NCBI GenBank assembly: GCA_910588285.1 | Contig: CAJUQB010000126.1 | Span: 1 to 12,250 of the forward strand | DNA: 12,250 nt | Direction: 5' to 3' | Source of the DNA: an uncultured Lachnospiraceae bacterium | Lineage (GTDB): Bacteria > Bacillota > Clostridia > Lachnospirales > Lachnospiraceae | Part shown: one piece after another, positions 1 to 6,938 of the stretch | Numbering within the stretch: the first letter of the stretch is position 1 | How the letters are laid out: every line of letters starts with the position of its first letter | Made by a program: the position numbers and the translations under genes | The notes under the pieces: model-generated | Databases searched by the model: none | Told to the model about the DNA's origin: nothing | The model's input: only the letters and a program-made list of their open reading frames with translations

Positions 1-630
1 AAAGCGCTGCATACTGCCTGCTCCATCTATGGATGCGGCCTCCAGAAACGTTGCGGGGATCTCATCCAGCCCTGCCAGGATCAGCAGGATATTGTATCCA
101 AGATCGCACCACAGGGTAGTCACAATCACCGCCGGCAGAGCAAGCGTCCGTTCTCCCAGCCAATTGAAGGGGCCCAGCCCAAAGAATGCAAGGAACCGGT
201 TAATAATTCCGGAGCTTGGCTGGAACATGATGCTCCATACATAGGAGGAGGCAACCATGGGAATTACGGCTGGCAGGAAAAACCACCCCCGGAAAAAGGA
301 TTTCATCCGGCGCCGCCTGACCGACTTAATCAGCACAGCAATCATGGTAGCCGCCACAATATTTATATTTGCGGCTGCCAGCACAAAAATAACGGTATTT
401 TTCAAAGCCCCCAAAAATTCCTTGTCCTGAAGAAGAGTTTTATAATTGTTCATTCCCACAAAGGGGGCATTTCCAAACCCGCTGTAATTAAACAGGGACA
501 TCACCATACTGTATCCAATGGGTAAAATGAAAAACACAAAAAAGGCTGCGCAAATCGGTATCAGCCCCAACAGAATAAAATTTCTCTGCCTGACCCCCAA
601 TCTGCTCCGCTTATTTTTCACCCGGTCCAT
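1..630 (-). CDS. Carbohydrate ABC transporter permease, CUT1 (MalF/UgpA-like), 3' end beyond the window
   Basis: This is an inner-membrane permease subunit of a sugar ABC importer; 210 codons are visible and the C-terminus (about 80 residues by family length) lies off the left edge. I translated it directly from the reverse strand. It starts MDRVKNKRSRLG, followed by a hydrophobic first segment (about residues 18-40), a periplasmic loop and further membrane segments. The visible part ends in EAASIDGAGSMQRF, the EAA loop that docks on the ATPase. The ATG at 628-630 is preceded by AAAGGAGG with about 6 nt spacing. It lies 83 nt downstream of the solute-binding protein gene on the same strand and is surely co-transcribed with it. 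A second permease probably follows outside the window. Substrate is inferred only from the neighbouring kinase and SIS genes: an amino sugar or similar. Family call is firm. Confidence 0.93.
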   Translation of the reverse strand, partial: MDRVKNKRSRLGVRQRNFILLGLIPICAAFFVFFILPIGYSMVMSLFNYSGFGNAPFVGMNNYKTLLQDKEFLGALKNTVIFVLAAANINIVAATMIAVLIKSVRRRRMKSFFRGWFFLPAVIPMVASSYVWSIMFQPSSGIINRFLAFFGLGPFNWLGERTLALPAVIVTTLWCDLGYNILLILAGLDEIPATFLEAASIDGAGSMQRF

Positions 631-651
631 CTGTGCGCCTCCTTTCTTTCT

Positions 652-676
652 GGAAGGGCCCCTGCCGGACCCTTCC
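652..676 (-). promoter_or_regulatory. Intercistronic stem-loop between binding protein and permease genes
   Basis: Two 10-nt arms (652-661 and 667-676) pair with nine Watson-Crick pairs and one G-U pair around a 5-nt loop. There is no T-run on the leftward strand after it, so it is not a standard intrinsic terminator. In other binding-protein-dependent transporters such structures protect the upstream message or partly stop transcription, so that the binding protein is made in excess over the permease. That role is inferred here from position only. Confidence 0.5.
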
Positions 677-713
677 ATTTCTTCTGTACACAGCCTCTTG
701 AAAATACCTTCCC

Positions 714-2120
714 CTATCCTGCCTGTGACAGCAGGGTATCTATATGCTTATTAATCTCTGTCTCCATATATTCCAGAGCGCTTTCCGTTGTGTAGCTTCC
801 GTCTACCTGTCCCCTTAAGGTATCCTGCACCAGCTTTTTCACAAAATCCATATCCTGCACCGGGCCTACGTTCCGGGAATACTTCAGATACTGGTACTGA
901 TCCTTGAACCTGACATTTTCCTTTGCATCGGTAAAGGCCGGATCCTCTGCCACTGCCTTAAGGGCCGGAATGGTGATGGTTGCCATGTTGAATTCCATGG
1001 CATTCTCCGGCCGCAGGCAGAACTCTACAAACTTAAATGCATTGTCCTTGCTGGCGCTGTTTTCTGAAACCACATAGGTCCATCCTGTTTCAACCACGAA
1101 TGTAGGTATGTCGCCCTCCACTGCCGGGAAGAAGCAGTATTCCCAGTCGTGGAAGTCAAACTGTTCCTCATAGGCAGAGGCCCAGGAGCCCTTGACCAGC
1201 TGGGCGGCTTTTTGGTTAAAGAAGAACATATCCGTTCCAAGCTCCGGCGTAACATGCTTTAAGTCTGTCACCCGATCTACTGCCACAAGATCTACCAGCC
1301 TCTGCCAGGCCTTCTGGCCCTCTTCTGTCGTAAGCTTCATGTGGACTCCTGACTCATCCCAGAATTCCCCGCCATACTGCAGGATCCAGGAAAGGAACAG
1401 CTGGGCCACATTGTCGCCATTGTCGAATTCCAGGCCGCCATATTCCAGCACATTCCCGTTAAACCTGGCAGCGTTCCTTCCAACCTGTACAACCTCCTCG
1501 AAATTGTCCGGCTTCCCGTCCTCAATACCAGCTTCCTTTACCTTCTCCGGCACGTAAAACAGGCCGTACTCACACTGAAGCTCCATAGGCACGCCGTAAT
1601 ATCTGCCGTCCTTTTTCAGCCCTTCGGTAGCGCCCTCAAAAAAGTCCGTATCAAAGGCGGCAGCAAAATCATCGGGAACGGCTGCCAGCATCCCCTGGTT
1701 CACATAGGGGGGAAGCCAGGAGCCAAAGGCCTGGATGATATCCGGTTCATTGCCTGCGGAGTAGGCAGCCTGCATCTTCTGGCTCATCACATCATAGGGG
1801 AAAATCTGGATATCCACAGAAATGCCGGTTTCCTCCTGGAACCGCTCTGCCAGCGCCTTGGTTGCATCCACAAAGGCTGGCCCATTGTGCATCCACATGG
1901 TAACCGTTCCTCCCTCTCCTCCTGCCTGGCCGCTGCCGTCCGGCTGCCCCTCCTGGCCGCTGCCATCCTCCGGCCGGCCCTCCTGGCCGCCCTGGCCTTC
2001 CTGATTCCCCTGGCTGTTCTCCCTGGAGGCATTTCCGGAATCCCCGCAGCCAGCCAGCGCCGCAGATGCCAGCATGGCGCCTGCCAACAAAAGTGCTATC
2101 GTTTTTTTCTTTTTTATCAT
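714..2120 (-). CDS. Sugar ABC transporter substrate-binding lipoprotein (family 1, SBP_bac_1)
   Basis: This is an extracellular lipid-anchored sugar-binding protein, 468 residues from the chosen start. The N-terminus MIKKKKTIALLLAGAM is a lipoprotein signal with lipobox LAGC (residues 22-25; Cys25 would be lipidated). About 45 residues of low-complexity Gly/Gln/Glu/Asp/Ser linker follow, then the mature domain begins near TVTMWMHNGPAF, with ALAERFQEETGISVDI typical of family 1 binding proteins. I chose the ATG at 2118-2120; an in-frame GTG at 2138 also exists, but AAAGGAAG lies between the two and fits as the ribosome site for the ATG. It is first gene of the leftward transporter operon, with its permease next. 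A candidate promoter is at 2385-2413, giving a roughly 255-nt purine-rich leader. The ligand cannot be read from sequence; an oligosaccharide or amino sugar is likely from context. Confidence 0.93.
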   Translation of the reverse strand: MIKKKKTIALLLAGAMLASAALAGCGDSGNASRENSQGNQEGQGGQEGRPEDGSGQEGQPDGSGQAGGEGGTVTMWMHNGPAFVDATKALAERFQEETGISVDIQIFPYDVMSQKMQAAYSAGNEPDIIQAFGSWLPPYVNQGMLAAVPDDFAAAFDTDFFEGATEGLKKDGRYYGVPMELQCEYGLFYVPEKVKEAGIEDGKPDNFEEVVQVGRNAARFNGNVLEYGGLEFDNGDNVAQLFLSWILQYGGEFWDESGVHMKLTTEEGQKAWQRLVDLVAVDRVTDLKHVTPELGTDMFFFNQKAAQLVKGSWASAYEEQFDFHDWEYCFFPAVEGDIPTFVVETGWTYVVSENSASKDNAFKFVEFCLRPENAMEFNMATITIPALKAVAEDPAFTDAKENVRFKDQYQYLKYSRNVGPVQDMDFVKKLVQDTLRGQVDGSYTTESALEYMETEINKHIDTLLSQAG

Positions 2121-2205
2121 CGCTCTTCTTCCTTTCACTTAATCCGTAACATTTTTTGCACTTCTCCTAAAAATAATCCGCTTCCGCTGTCTCCTCCATT
2201 CTCCT

Positions 2206-2361
2206 CCTTTCTCCTTGTCAAACTCTGTCTGCTTCCCCTAGTAAATGCTTCTTCCTACTTCCCTCTGTAAAATATTCTTCCTGCTTCCTCCTGGGAATCA
2301 CTCCGTCTGTTTCCCTCGGCAAATTCTTCTTCCTTCTCCCTCCCTGCGAATCCTCTGTCCA
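2206..2361. repeat. Degenerate 26-nt tandem repeat array, pyrimidine-rich on the + strand
   Basis: About six diverged units follow a 26-nt period. The clearest copies begin at 2232, 2258 and 2310 and share the pattern CTTCCC-N3-GYAAA-N2-YTTCTTCCT; the unit at 2284 matches the one at 2258 at about 16 of 26 positions. A longer higher-order copy is also visible: 2211-2256 resembles 2288-2334, 77 nt apart, close to three periods. Read on the leftward strand the array is purine-rich (GGAAGAA... motifs) and sits wholly inside the untranslated leader of the binding-protein gene. Function is unknown; it may simply be slippage-born sequence. Confidence 0.6.
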
Positions 2362-2384
2362 CGCCCTCCTTGAGTTGTATTAAA

Positions 2385-2413
2385 ATTATATATCATTTGC
2401 ATTTTTATTGCAA
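2385..2413 (-). promoter_or_regulatory. Candidate sigma-A promoter for the ABC transporter operon, with overlapping palindrome
   Basis: On the minus strand, TTGCAA (2413-2408) and a perfect TATAAT (2390-2385) are separated by 17 nt. A palindrome TTGCA-7 nt-TGCAA (2397-2413) overlaps the -35 box and spacer, a position where a bound repressor would block polymerase. The predicted transcript has a leader of about 255 nt. The palindrome is short and lies in AT-rich DNA, so the operator idea is inference. Confidence 0.55.
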
Positions 2414-2595
2414 TACATTTTTCATTCAAATATCATTTTTCAGCATTTATATCTAATATTTCAAGCTATTTTCCTCTGTTTTACATTCTTTTTATGTGAA
2501 TAATGACGTTTTTTCTCTTTGTTCTTGATTTAATTTCTTTTTTGTCTTATTATTATAATACATCTTAAATTTGTCTTTTAATAATAATACAACAA

Positions 2596-2624
2596 TTTAC
2601 AAGGGAATCATTTTTCGGTATAAT
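2596..2624 (+). promoter_or_regulatory. Sigma-A promoter for the regulator-kinase-SIS operon
   Basis: TTTACA (2596-2601) and TATAAT (2619-2624) are separated by 17 nt, close to consensus. Transcription would start near 2631, about 68 nt ahead of the regulator ATG, and immediately upstream of the palindrome at 2640-2671. Confidence 0.7.
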
Positions 2625-2639
2625 AAAAATAGAATATGT

Positions 2640-2671
2640 TAGAGCGTATTTGAATTTTCAAACATGCGCTA
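2640..2671. promoter_or_regulatory. Imperfect 15+2+15 palindrome, candidate operator for the GntR regulator
   Basis: The left arm TAGAGCGTATTTGAA (2640-2654) and right arm TTCAAACATGCGCTA (2657-2671) match at 12 of 15 positions around a 2-nt centre. It starts about 9 nt after the predicted transcription start and 27 nt before the regulator ATG. A dimeric GntR protein bound here would act as a roadblock and autorepress the operon. It is longer than the usual GntR/HutC operator, so an RNA hairpin or a dispersed repeat unit are alternatives. Confidence 0.5.
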
Positions 2672-2698
2672 GAATGCAAACGAAAGGAAGCCTGCCAT

Positions 2699-3421
2699 AT
2701 GCCCAAAAAAGAAGAGAGTCAGCATCGCTTTAAATACAGCCAGCTTTATGAGATTCTGGTCAACAAGATAGCCTCCGGTGAATGGAAGCCGGATGAATGC
2801 ATTCCAACGGAGCGGGAGCTTTGCCAGCGGTACAACCTAAGCCGGATCACAGTGCGGGATGCTCTGAATATGCTGGTAAAGAACGGCTATATTTACCGGA
2901 TTCAGGGCAAGGGGACCTTTGTGTCCGTCCGCCCCATTGAGCGAAAGCTGACCAAGCTCTATACCCTCCGTGAGAATATCCGGGCCCAGGGTTATGTCCC
3001 CCACAACAAGATCCTTTCCTTTAAGAAGCTCACAGCCAAGGGAACGGTGCAGGATGTGCTACAGCTTCCGGAGGATGGGCAGGTGTACGAGCTGATCCGC
3101 TGTCTCTACGCCTCGGACATCCCCTATGCGGTGGAGACCTCTTATATCCCCTGCGCACTGTATCCGGATATGACCTCTGAGCTGATCCAGGAAAAGGGAC
3201 TCTACAAGACCATGCAGTCCTTTAATATCATCCCAGAGCATGCCAGGGAAACCCTGACAGCCGTTCCCTTTGACTCTGAGGACGCCCTGCTGCTGGGTGT
3301 GGCGGTCTCTGACACCGCAATACGAAATGAGCGTACTACCTTTTCCAAGGCACAGATCATTGAATACACCATCACCATGATCAAGACTGACTTTTTTTCC
3401 TATACCATTGATCTGGACTGA
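2699..3421 (+). CDS. GntR-family transcriptional regulator, HutC/UTRA type
   Basis: This 240-residue cytoplasmic repressor probably senses the sugar phosphate made by the downstream kinase. Residues about 12-80 form a GntR winged helix: YEILVNKIASGEW, then the helix-turn-helix around TERELCQRYNLSRITVRDAL, and the wing at YRIQGKGTFVS. Residues about 90-235 are a UTRA effector domain, seen in the LTKLYTLRENIRAQG linker and VYELIRCLYASDIPYAVETS core. Length is standard for the HutC/NagR (YvoA)/FrlR group. The ATG follows GAAAGGAAG with 8 nt spacing. It is first gene of the rightward operon, 22 nt before the kinase start, and diverges from the transporter operon, so it is a good candidate to control both. 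Candidate operators are at 2640-2671 and 2397-2413. Effector identity is inferred. Confidence 0.92.
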   Translation: MPKKEESQHRFKYSQLYEILVNKIASGEWKPDECIPTERELCQRYNLSRITVRDALNMLVKNGYIYRIQGKGTFVSVRPIERKLTKLYTLRENIRAQGYVPHNKILSFKKLTAKGTVQDVLQLPEDGQVYELIRCLYASDIPYAVETSYIPCALYPDMTSELIQEKGLYKTMQSFNIIPEHARETLTAVPFDSEDALLLGVAVSDTAIRNERTTFSKAQIIEYTITMIKTDFFSYTIDLD

Positions 3422-3443
3422 GACTCACAGAAAGGATGCCCGG

Positions 3444-4469
3444 ATGAAATATTTACTCAGCATGGATGGAGGCGGCACCAAGACCGCCTGGCTTTTGACA
3501 ACAGCACAGGGAGAGCCTGCCGCCTCCTTCCAGTGCGGCGGCTGCTCCCACACGCAGCTTGGGATTTCCGGTGTTCTGTCGCTGATTCGTTTTGGCATTG
3601 ACCGGCTTCTTCTGCTGGCCGGCTGCTCCCCGGAAGACATTCTTGCCGCTGCCTTCGGGATCCCCTGCTATGGGGAATATCCCCAGGCTGACCGGGAGAT
3701 TGCTGCCGGACTTACTGGTCTCCTGCCTGGCTCCAGTGTGGGCATTTACAATGATGTGGAGCTTGGCTTTGCCGGTTCCCTCTGCCTTTCCTGCGGCATT
3801 CACCTGGTTGCCGGAACCGGAGCCATTGCCATTGGCCAAAATGCCGCAGGCCAGACAGCCCGCAGCAATGGCTGGCATCCGGCCTTTTCCGATGAAGGCT
3901 CCGGTTATTGGCTGGGAATGCAGGCTCTGTCCCTGTTTGCCCGGCAGGCAGACGGCAGGGCCCCCAGGGATGCCCTCTATTCCCTGCTGAAAAGCAGACT
4001 GTCCCTGGATAAGGACAGTGACATCATTTCCTATTACGATAGGCAGCTGGCCGGGAACCGCCGAAAAACCGCTGCCCTCCAGCTGCTGCTTCGGGAGGCT
4101 GCCCTGGCCGGAGATCCCGGTGCAAAGGAGGCTTTTGCCTCCGCTGCCCAGGAATTGTATTTGTCGCTGCTGGGCGTTTACCGTGCCTTATTTCCGGCTG
4201 GGGACCAGGTTCGAATCTCCTACTCCGGGGGGCTTTTTTCCGAAGGAAGCCTGATCCTCCCTGCCCTCACTCCCCTCACTGCCCGGCTGCCCGCCCGGCT
4301 GATACCGCCCCTTCTCCCTCCTGACTATGGCGGAATCCTGCTGGCAATGCAGCAAATTTCCAAAAAGGGGGCAGAGGAACTGGCAGCCCGCCTACAGTCC
4401 ACAGCGCCAACAACCATACCTGACTGCTCAGGTACTTATCACAAGGAGGATTTCAATGGAAGTCATTAA
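3444..4469 (+). CDS. BadF/BadG/BcrA/BcrD-type ATPase, probable N-acetylhexosamine kinase
   Basis: This 341-residue protein has the ASKHA sugar-kinase fold and most likely phosphorylates the imported amino sugar with ATP (the N-acetylglucosamine kinase branch of the BadF family). The phosphate-1 motif DGGGTKT is at residues 8-14. Further markers are YNDVELGFAGSL (NDV supplies a catalytic-type Asp), GTGAIAIG, and DEGSGYWLG, the last characteristic of this branch. Length is normal for the family. I chose the ATG at 3444, behind AAAGG with 8 nt spacing; an upstream in-frame ATG at 3408 would overlap the regulator gene and adds residues before the conserved MKYLLSMDGGG start. Its 3' end overlaps the SIS gene by 14 nt, implying translational coupling. 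Activation of a 2-hydroxyacyl-CoA dehydratase, the other BadF role, is unlikely because there is no dehydratase or Fe-S cysteine motif. Confidence 0.88.
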   Translation: MKYLLSMDGGGTKTAWLLTTAQGEPAASFQCGGCSHTQLGISGVLSLIRFGIDRLLLLAGCSPEDILAAAFGIPCYGEYPQADREIAAGLTGLLPGSSVGIYNDVELGFAGSLCLSCGIHLVAGTGAIAIGQNAAGQTARSNGWHPAFSDEGSGYWLGMQALSLFARQADGRAPRDALYSLLKSRLSLDKDSDIISYYDRQLAGNRRKTAALQLLLREAALAGDPGAKEAFASAAQELYLSLLGVYRALFPAGDQVRISYSGGLFSEGSLILPALTPLTARLPARLIPPLLPPDYGGILLAMQQISKKGAEELAARLQSTAPTTIPDCSGTYHKEDFNGSH

Positions 4470-5490
4470 ACAAGAAATATTTTCACAGACAGAAGCACTG
4501 GACAAGACCCGGGAGCTTCTGATGGCCCACCGGGACGAGCTGCGCCAGGCTCTGCAGCAGCCCTGCAGCAGCCTGATCTTTCTGGGCTGCGGTTCCGGCT
4601 ATATGCTAAGCTGCAGCGGCGCTGCCGCCTTTTCCCTGCATACGGATCAAAAGGCAGTAGCCCTGGCCGGCGGTGAGGTGCTTCTGGAACCGAAGCGCTA
4701 TCAACACATATTTGCCGATTCCCTGGTGATTGTCACCTCCCGCTCCGGAGAGACCAGCGAGATTGTGCTGACGCTGCAGGCCATGCGGGAACAGGCGGAT
4801 TTTCGGACCTTAGGTATCCTGGCCTCCCGGGATTGCACCCTGGAAGCTCTGCTGGAGCTGTCTCTTACCATCCCCTGGGCCTTTGACCAAAGTGTCTGCC
4901 AGACCCGGACGATCTCCAACTTTTACTATTCCCTCATGATGCTGTATGCCTTTTACAGGGAGGATGAGCCTCTGATCGACAGCTTCTCTCAATTCTTCCG
5001 GATGCAGCCCCAATACCTTACCGGGCTTCATGGGGATTGCCGGCGCATTGCTGCCGGCGGCTGGGACAATGTCACGCTCCTGGCTGACGGCGAGGTCTGC
5101 GGCATCGCCAGCGAGGGAGGGCTGGCCTTTACAGAGATCAGCATGATTCCCGGAGAGCATTTTCATTTGCTGGACTACCGCCATGGCCCCATTGTTGTGG
5201 CAGCACCCAACAAGCTTGTGATTGCACTGCTGAATCCCACAGAGGAGCTTCAGCAGGCAAAAATGATCTCCGATATCCGCAAAAACGGCGCCTTCGTCAT
5301 CACGCTGGGTCTGAAGGACCAGGACTTCTGGGGCTCGGATTTCCACGTTTCCCTGGACGCTGTCTCCCATTTCCCGGTCTGGGGGCTGGCCTTGATCAAC
5401 CTCTGCCAGGTGCTGGCCTTCTGCAAAGCCCTGGAGCTGGGACACGACCCGGACATGCCGGAGGGATTGAATCCTTATATCAAGCTGTAA
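4456..5490 (+). CDS. Double-SIS-domain sugar-phosphate isomerase/deaminase (AgaS/GlmS-C/FrlB-like)
   Basis: This 344-residue cytoplasmic enzyme probably isomerises, deaminates or deglycates the phosphorylated sugar made by the kinase. The first SIS domain shows GCGSGY (44-49) and the phosphosugar-binding SRSGETSE (95-102), followed by SVCQTRTISN (146-155), a hallmark of the AgaS/GlmS group. The second SIS domain has TEISMIP with Glu227, at the place of the GlmS isomerase catalytic glutamate, and RHGP (242-245). There is no glutaminase domain, so it is not GlmS itself. I chose the ATG at 4456 behind AAGGAGG with 6 nt spacing; longer in-frame starts lie inside the kinase gene. The 14-nt overlap with the kinase suggests coupled translation. 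AgaS-like tagatose-6-phosphate isomerase, glucosamine-6-phosphate deaminase-like enzyme and FrlB-like deglycase cannot be told apart by reading alone. Confidence 0.88.
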   Translation: MEVIKQEIFSQTEALDKTRELLMAHRDELRQALQQPCSSLIFLGCGSGYMLSCSGAAAFSLHTDQKAVALAGGEVLLEPKRYQHIFADSLVIVTSRSGETSEIVLTLQAMREQADFRTLGILASRDCTLEALLELSLTIPWAFDQSVCQTRTISNFYYSLMMLYAFYREDEPLIDSFSQFFRMQPQYLTGLHGDCRRIAAGGWDNVTLLADGEVCGIASEGGLAFTEISMIPGEHFHLLDYRHGPIVVAAPNKLVIALLNPTEELQQAKMISDIRKNGAFVITLGLKDQDFWGSDFHVSLDAVSHFPVWGLALINLCQVLAFCKALELGHDPDMPEGLNPYIKL

Positions 5491-5495
5491 GCCTG

Positions 5496-5522
5496 CAGCC
5501 CCCGCTTAAAAAGCGGGGGCTG
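5496..5522. terminator. GC-rich 12-bp stem-loop between convergent genes
   Basis: CAGCCCCCGCTT (5496-5507) pairs perfectly with AAGCGGGGGCTG (5511-5522) around an AAA loop, 5 nt after the SIS stop and 12 nt from the stop of the convergent MATE gene. It is well placed to end both transcripts, but neither side has a real T-run (TGCCCTTCAC on the + side), so it may act as a weak or processing-type end rather than a textbook intrinsic terminator. Confidence 0.65.
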
Positions 5523-5534
5523 TGCCCTTCACAC

Positions 5535-6902
5535 TTATTCCGCCAGCTTCATCCTCTGCCACTTTCTTCCATGAAACCGCAGCACAAAGAAGGTCCCCCG
5601 GAACACCCAGTCCAGCAGCATGGCAATCCATACGCCTACTGCCCCCATGCCAAAATACTGCCCCAGAATCACGCTGAACAGAACCCGGAATACCATCATG
5701 GAAAACATGGATACAGCCATGGGGTATTTGACGTCATTGGCTGCCCGAAGCGCATTGGGCAGCACAAAGGAGAAGGGCCACAGCACAATGGCGCAGCTAT
5801 TGTGGATGGTCACCAGAAGCCGGGCCAGAGCCAGGGTATCCGCCGACAGGTTATATACCTGGATCGTCCAGGGCAGGGTCAGAAGGATCAGGCTGTCCCA
5901 CACCAGGAAAGCCGCAATTGCAATCACCATCAGCCGCTTCGTATAGTATTCCGCCTGCTGATATTCTCCGGCCCCCACACACTGGCCCACTACGGTAATC
6001 ATAGCCAGCATCAGGGCATTGCCGGGAATTACCCCGATCCCGTCAAAATTGTTGGCCACCGCATTGGCCGCGATCTGTGTCGTGCCAAAGGTGGCTATGA
6101 TAGACACCACAAGGATCCGCCCCAGCTGGAAAACTCCGCCCTCCAGGCCGCTTGGAATCCCTATGTAAAGGATCCGCTTAAGCTCCGCCGTCCGGATCCA
6201 GGGACGGGCCGGCTTCACATAGCGTATCTCATGCCCTGGGCCGATCAGAAGCCCATTGATCAGGAGGGCCGCTGCCGCCCGGGCAATCAGGGAGCCCAGG
6301 CCTGCCCCCAGCGCTCCCAGCTGAAAGCCGAAGATAAATACTCCGTTAAATACAAGATTGACCCCATTCATAAACAGGGACACCCACAGCGTCACCCTGG
6401 ATTTGCCCATGGAGCGGAACAGGGCCGCCCCCGCATTGTACATGGCCAGGAAGGGATAGGAAACAGCGGATACCACAAGATAAATCAGAGCCGCCTCCAT
6501 CACCTGGGGCTCAATGCTTCCAAAAAACAACCGCAGCATGGGTCCCCGCAGGCCGATACACAGCCCCATAATCACCAGCCCAATCAGGAGGGCTGCATAC
6601 AGCAGCTGATTCGCCGTCTCACAGGCCTTATCCCGCCGCTTTTTTCCAATATACTGGGCGGTAATCACTGCCCCTCCGGTGGCCAGAGCCGACAGGATGG
6701 AAAAAATCAGCTGATTCATCATGTCAACCAACGACACACCGCTCACCGCAGCCTCCCCTACCTGGGATACCATGACGGTATCTGCCAGTCCCACCAGCAT
6801 CACCAGCACCTGCTCCAACAGCAGCGGCCAAATTAGGCGGCGGATGTCCGCCCCGGTAAAAATCGGATGCTCGGATTCATTATTCAGATGTAATAAATTC
6901 AT
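5535..6902 (-). CDS. MATE-family multidrug/toxin efflux transporter
   Basis: This 455-residue inner-membrane protein belongs to the MATE (NorM/DinF-like) cation-coupled exporter family. It has about 12 hydrophobic segments in two halves; the first begins near IRRLIWPLLLEQVLVMLVGLAD, with DTVMVSQVGEAAVSGVSL in the first helix pair and ATGGAVITAQYIGKKRRDKA after the third, as is typical of the family. The second half starts near LKRILYIGIPSGLEGGVFQLGR and contains IAANAVANNFDG. The ATG at 6900-6902 has AAGGAG only 4 nt upstream. It lies about 36 nt downstream of the remains of an acetyltransferase gene and 201 nt from the GNAT gene on the same strand; no own promoter was obvious. Substrate is unknown. 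A long open frame on the opposite strand is a shadow. Confidence 0.92.
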   Translation of the reverse strand: MNLLHLNNESEHPIFTGADIRRLIWPLLLEQVLVMLVGLADTVMVSQVGEAAVSGVSLVDMMNQLIFSILSALATGGAVITAQYIGKKRRDKACETANQLLYAALLIGLVIMGLCIGLRGPMLRLFFGSIEPQVMEAALIYLVVSAVSYPFLAMYNAGAALFRSMGKSRVTLWVSLFMNGVNLVFNGVFIFGFQLGALGAGLGSLIARAAAALLINGLLIGPGHEIRYVKPARPWIRTAELKRILYIGIPSGLEGGVFQLGRILVVSIIATFGTTQIAANAVANNFDGIGVIPGNALMLAMITVVGQCVGAGEYQQAEYYTKRLMVIAIAAFLVWDSLILLTLPWTIQVYNLSADTLALARLLVTIHNSCAIVLWPFSFVLPNALRAANDVKYPMAVSMFSMMVFRVLFSVILGQYFGMGAVGVWIAMLLDWVFRGTFFVLRFHGRKWQRMKLAE

Positions 6903-6938
6903 AGCTCTCCTTACACAAATATATAAATGTTTTCGCCC

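Larger units (their letters stand above)
2121..2698. other. 578-bp divergent intergenic region
   Basis: No gene is seen here. From left to right it holds the purine-rich leader of the binding-protein gene with a 26-nt tandem array (2206-2361), a leftward promoter (2385-2413), a strongly AT-rich stretch (about 2414-2595) in which I see no further convincing site, a rightward promoter (2596-2624) and a palindrome (2640-2671) ahead of the regulator gene. I looked for a catabolite-responsive element (TGNNANCGNTNNCA) and did not find a convincing one. Confidence 0.75.

Noticed and set aside
1887..2270. 127-residue Pro/Leu/Ser-rich frame on the + strand
   Set aside because: It is antisense to the lipoprotein signal and linker and continues into the pyrimidine-rich repeats; composition is an artefact.
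2121..2384. Riboswitch in the long leader of the binding-protein gene
   Set aside because: The leader is almost all purines with no paired conserved core that I can recognise; the repeat array explains its structure.
4810..5445. 211-residue open frame antisense to the SIS gene
   Set aside because: It is a shadow frame with no start signal and no family features.
5571..6836. 421-residue open frame antisense to the MATE gene
   Set aside because: It is extremely rich in His, Gln, Pro and Gly, has no ribosome site and exactly mirrors the MATE gene, whose family match is clear. It arises from codon bias on the other strand.
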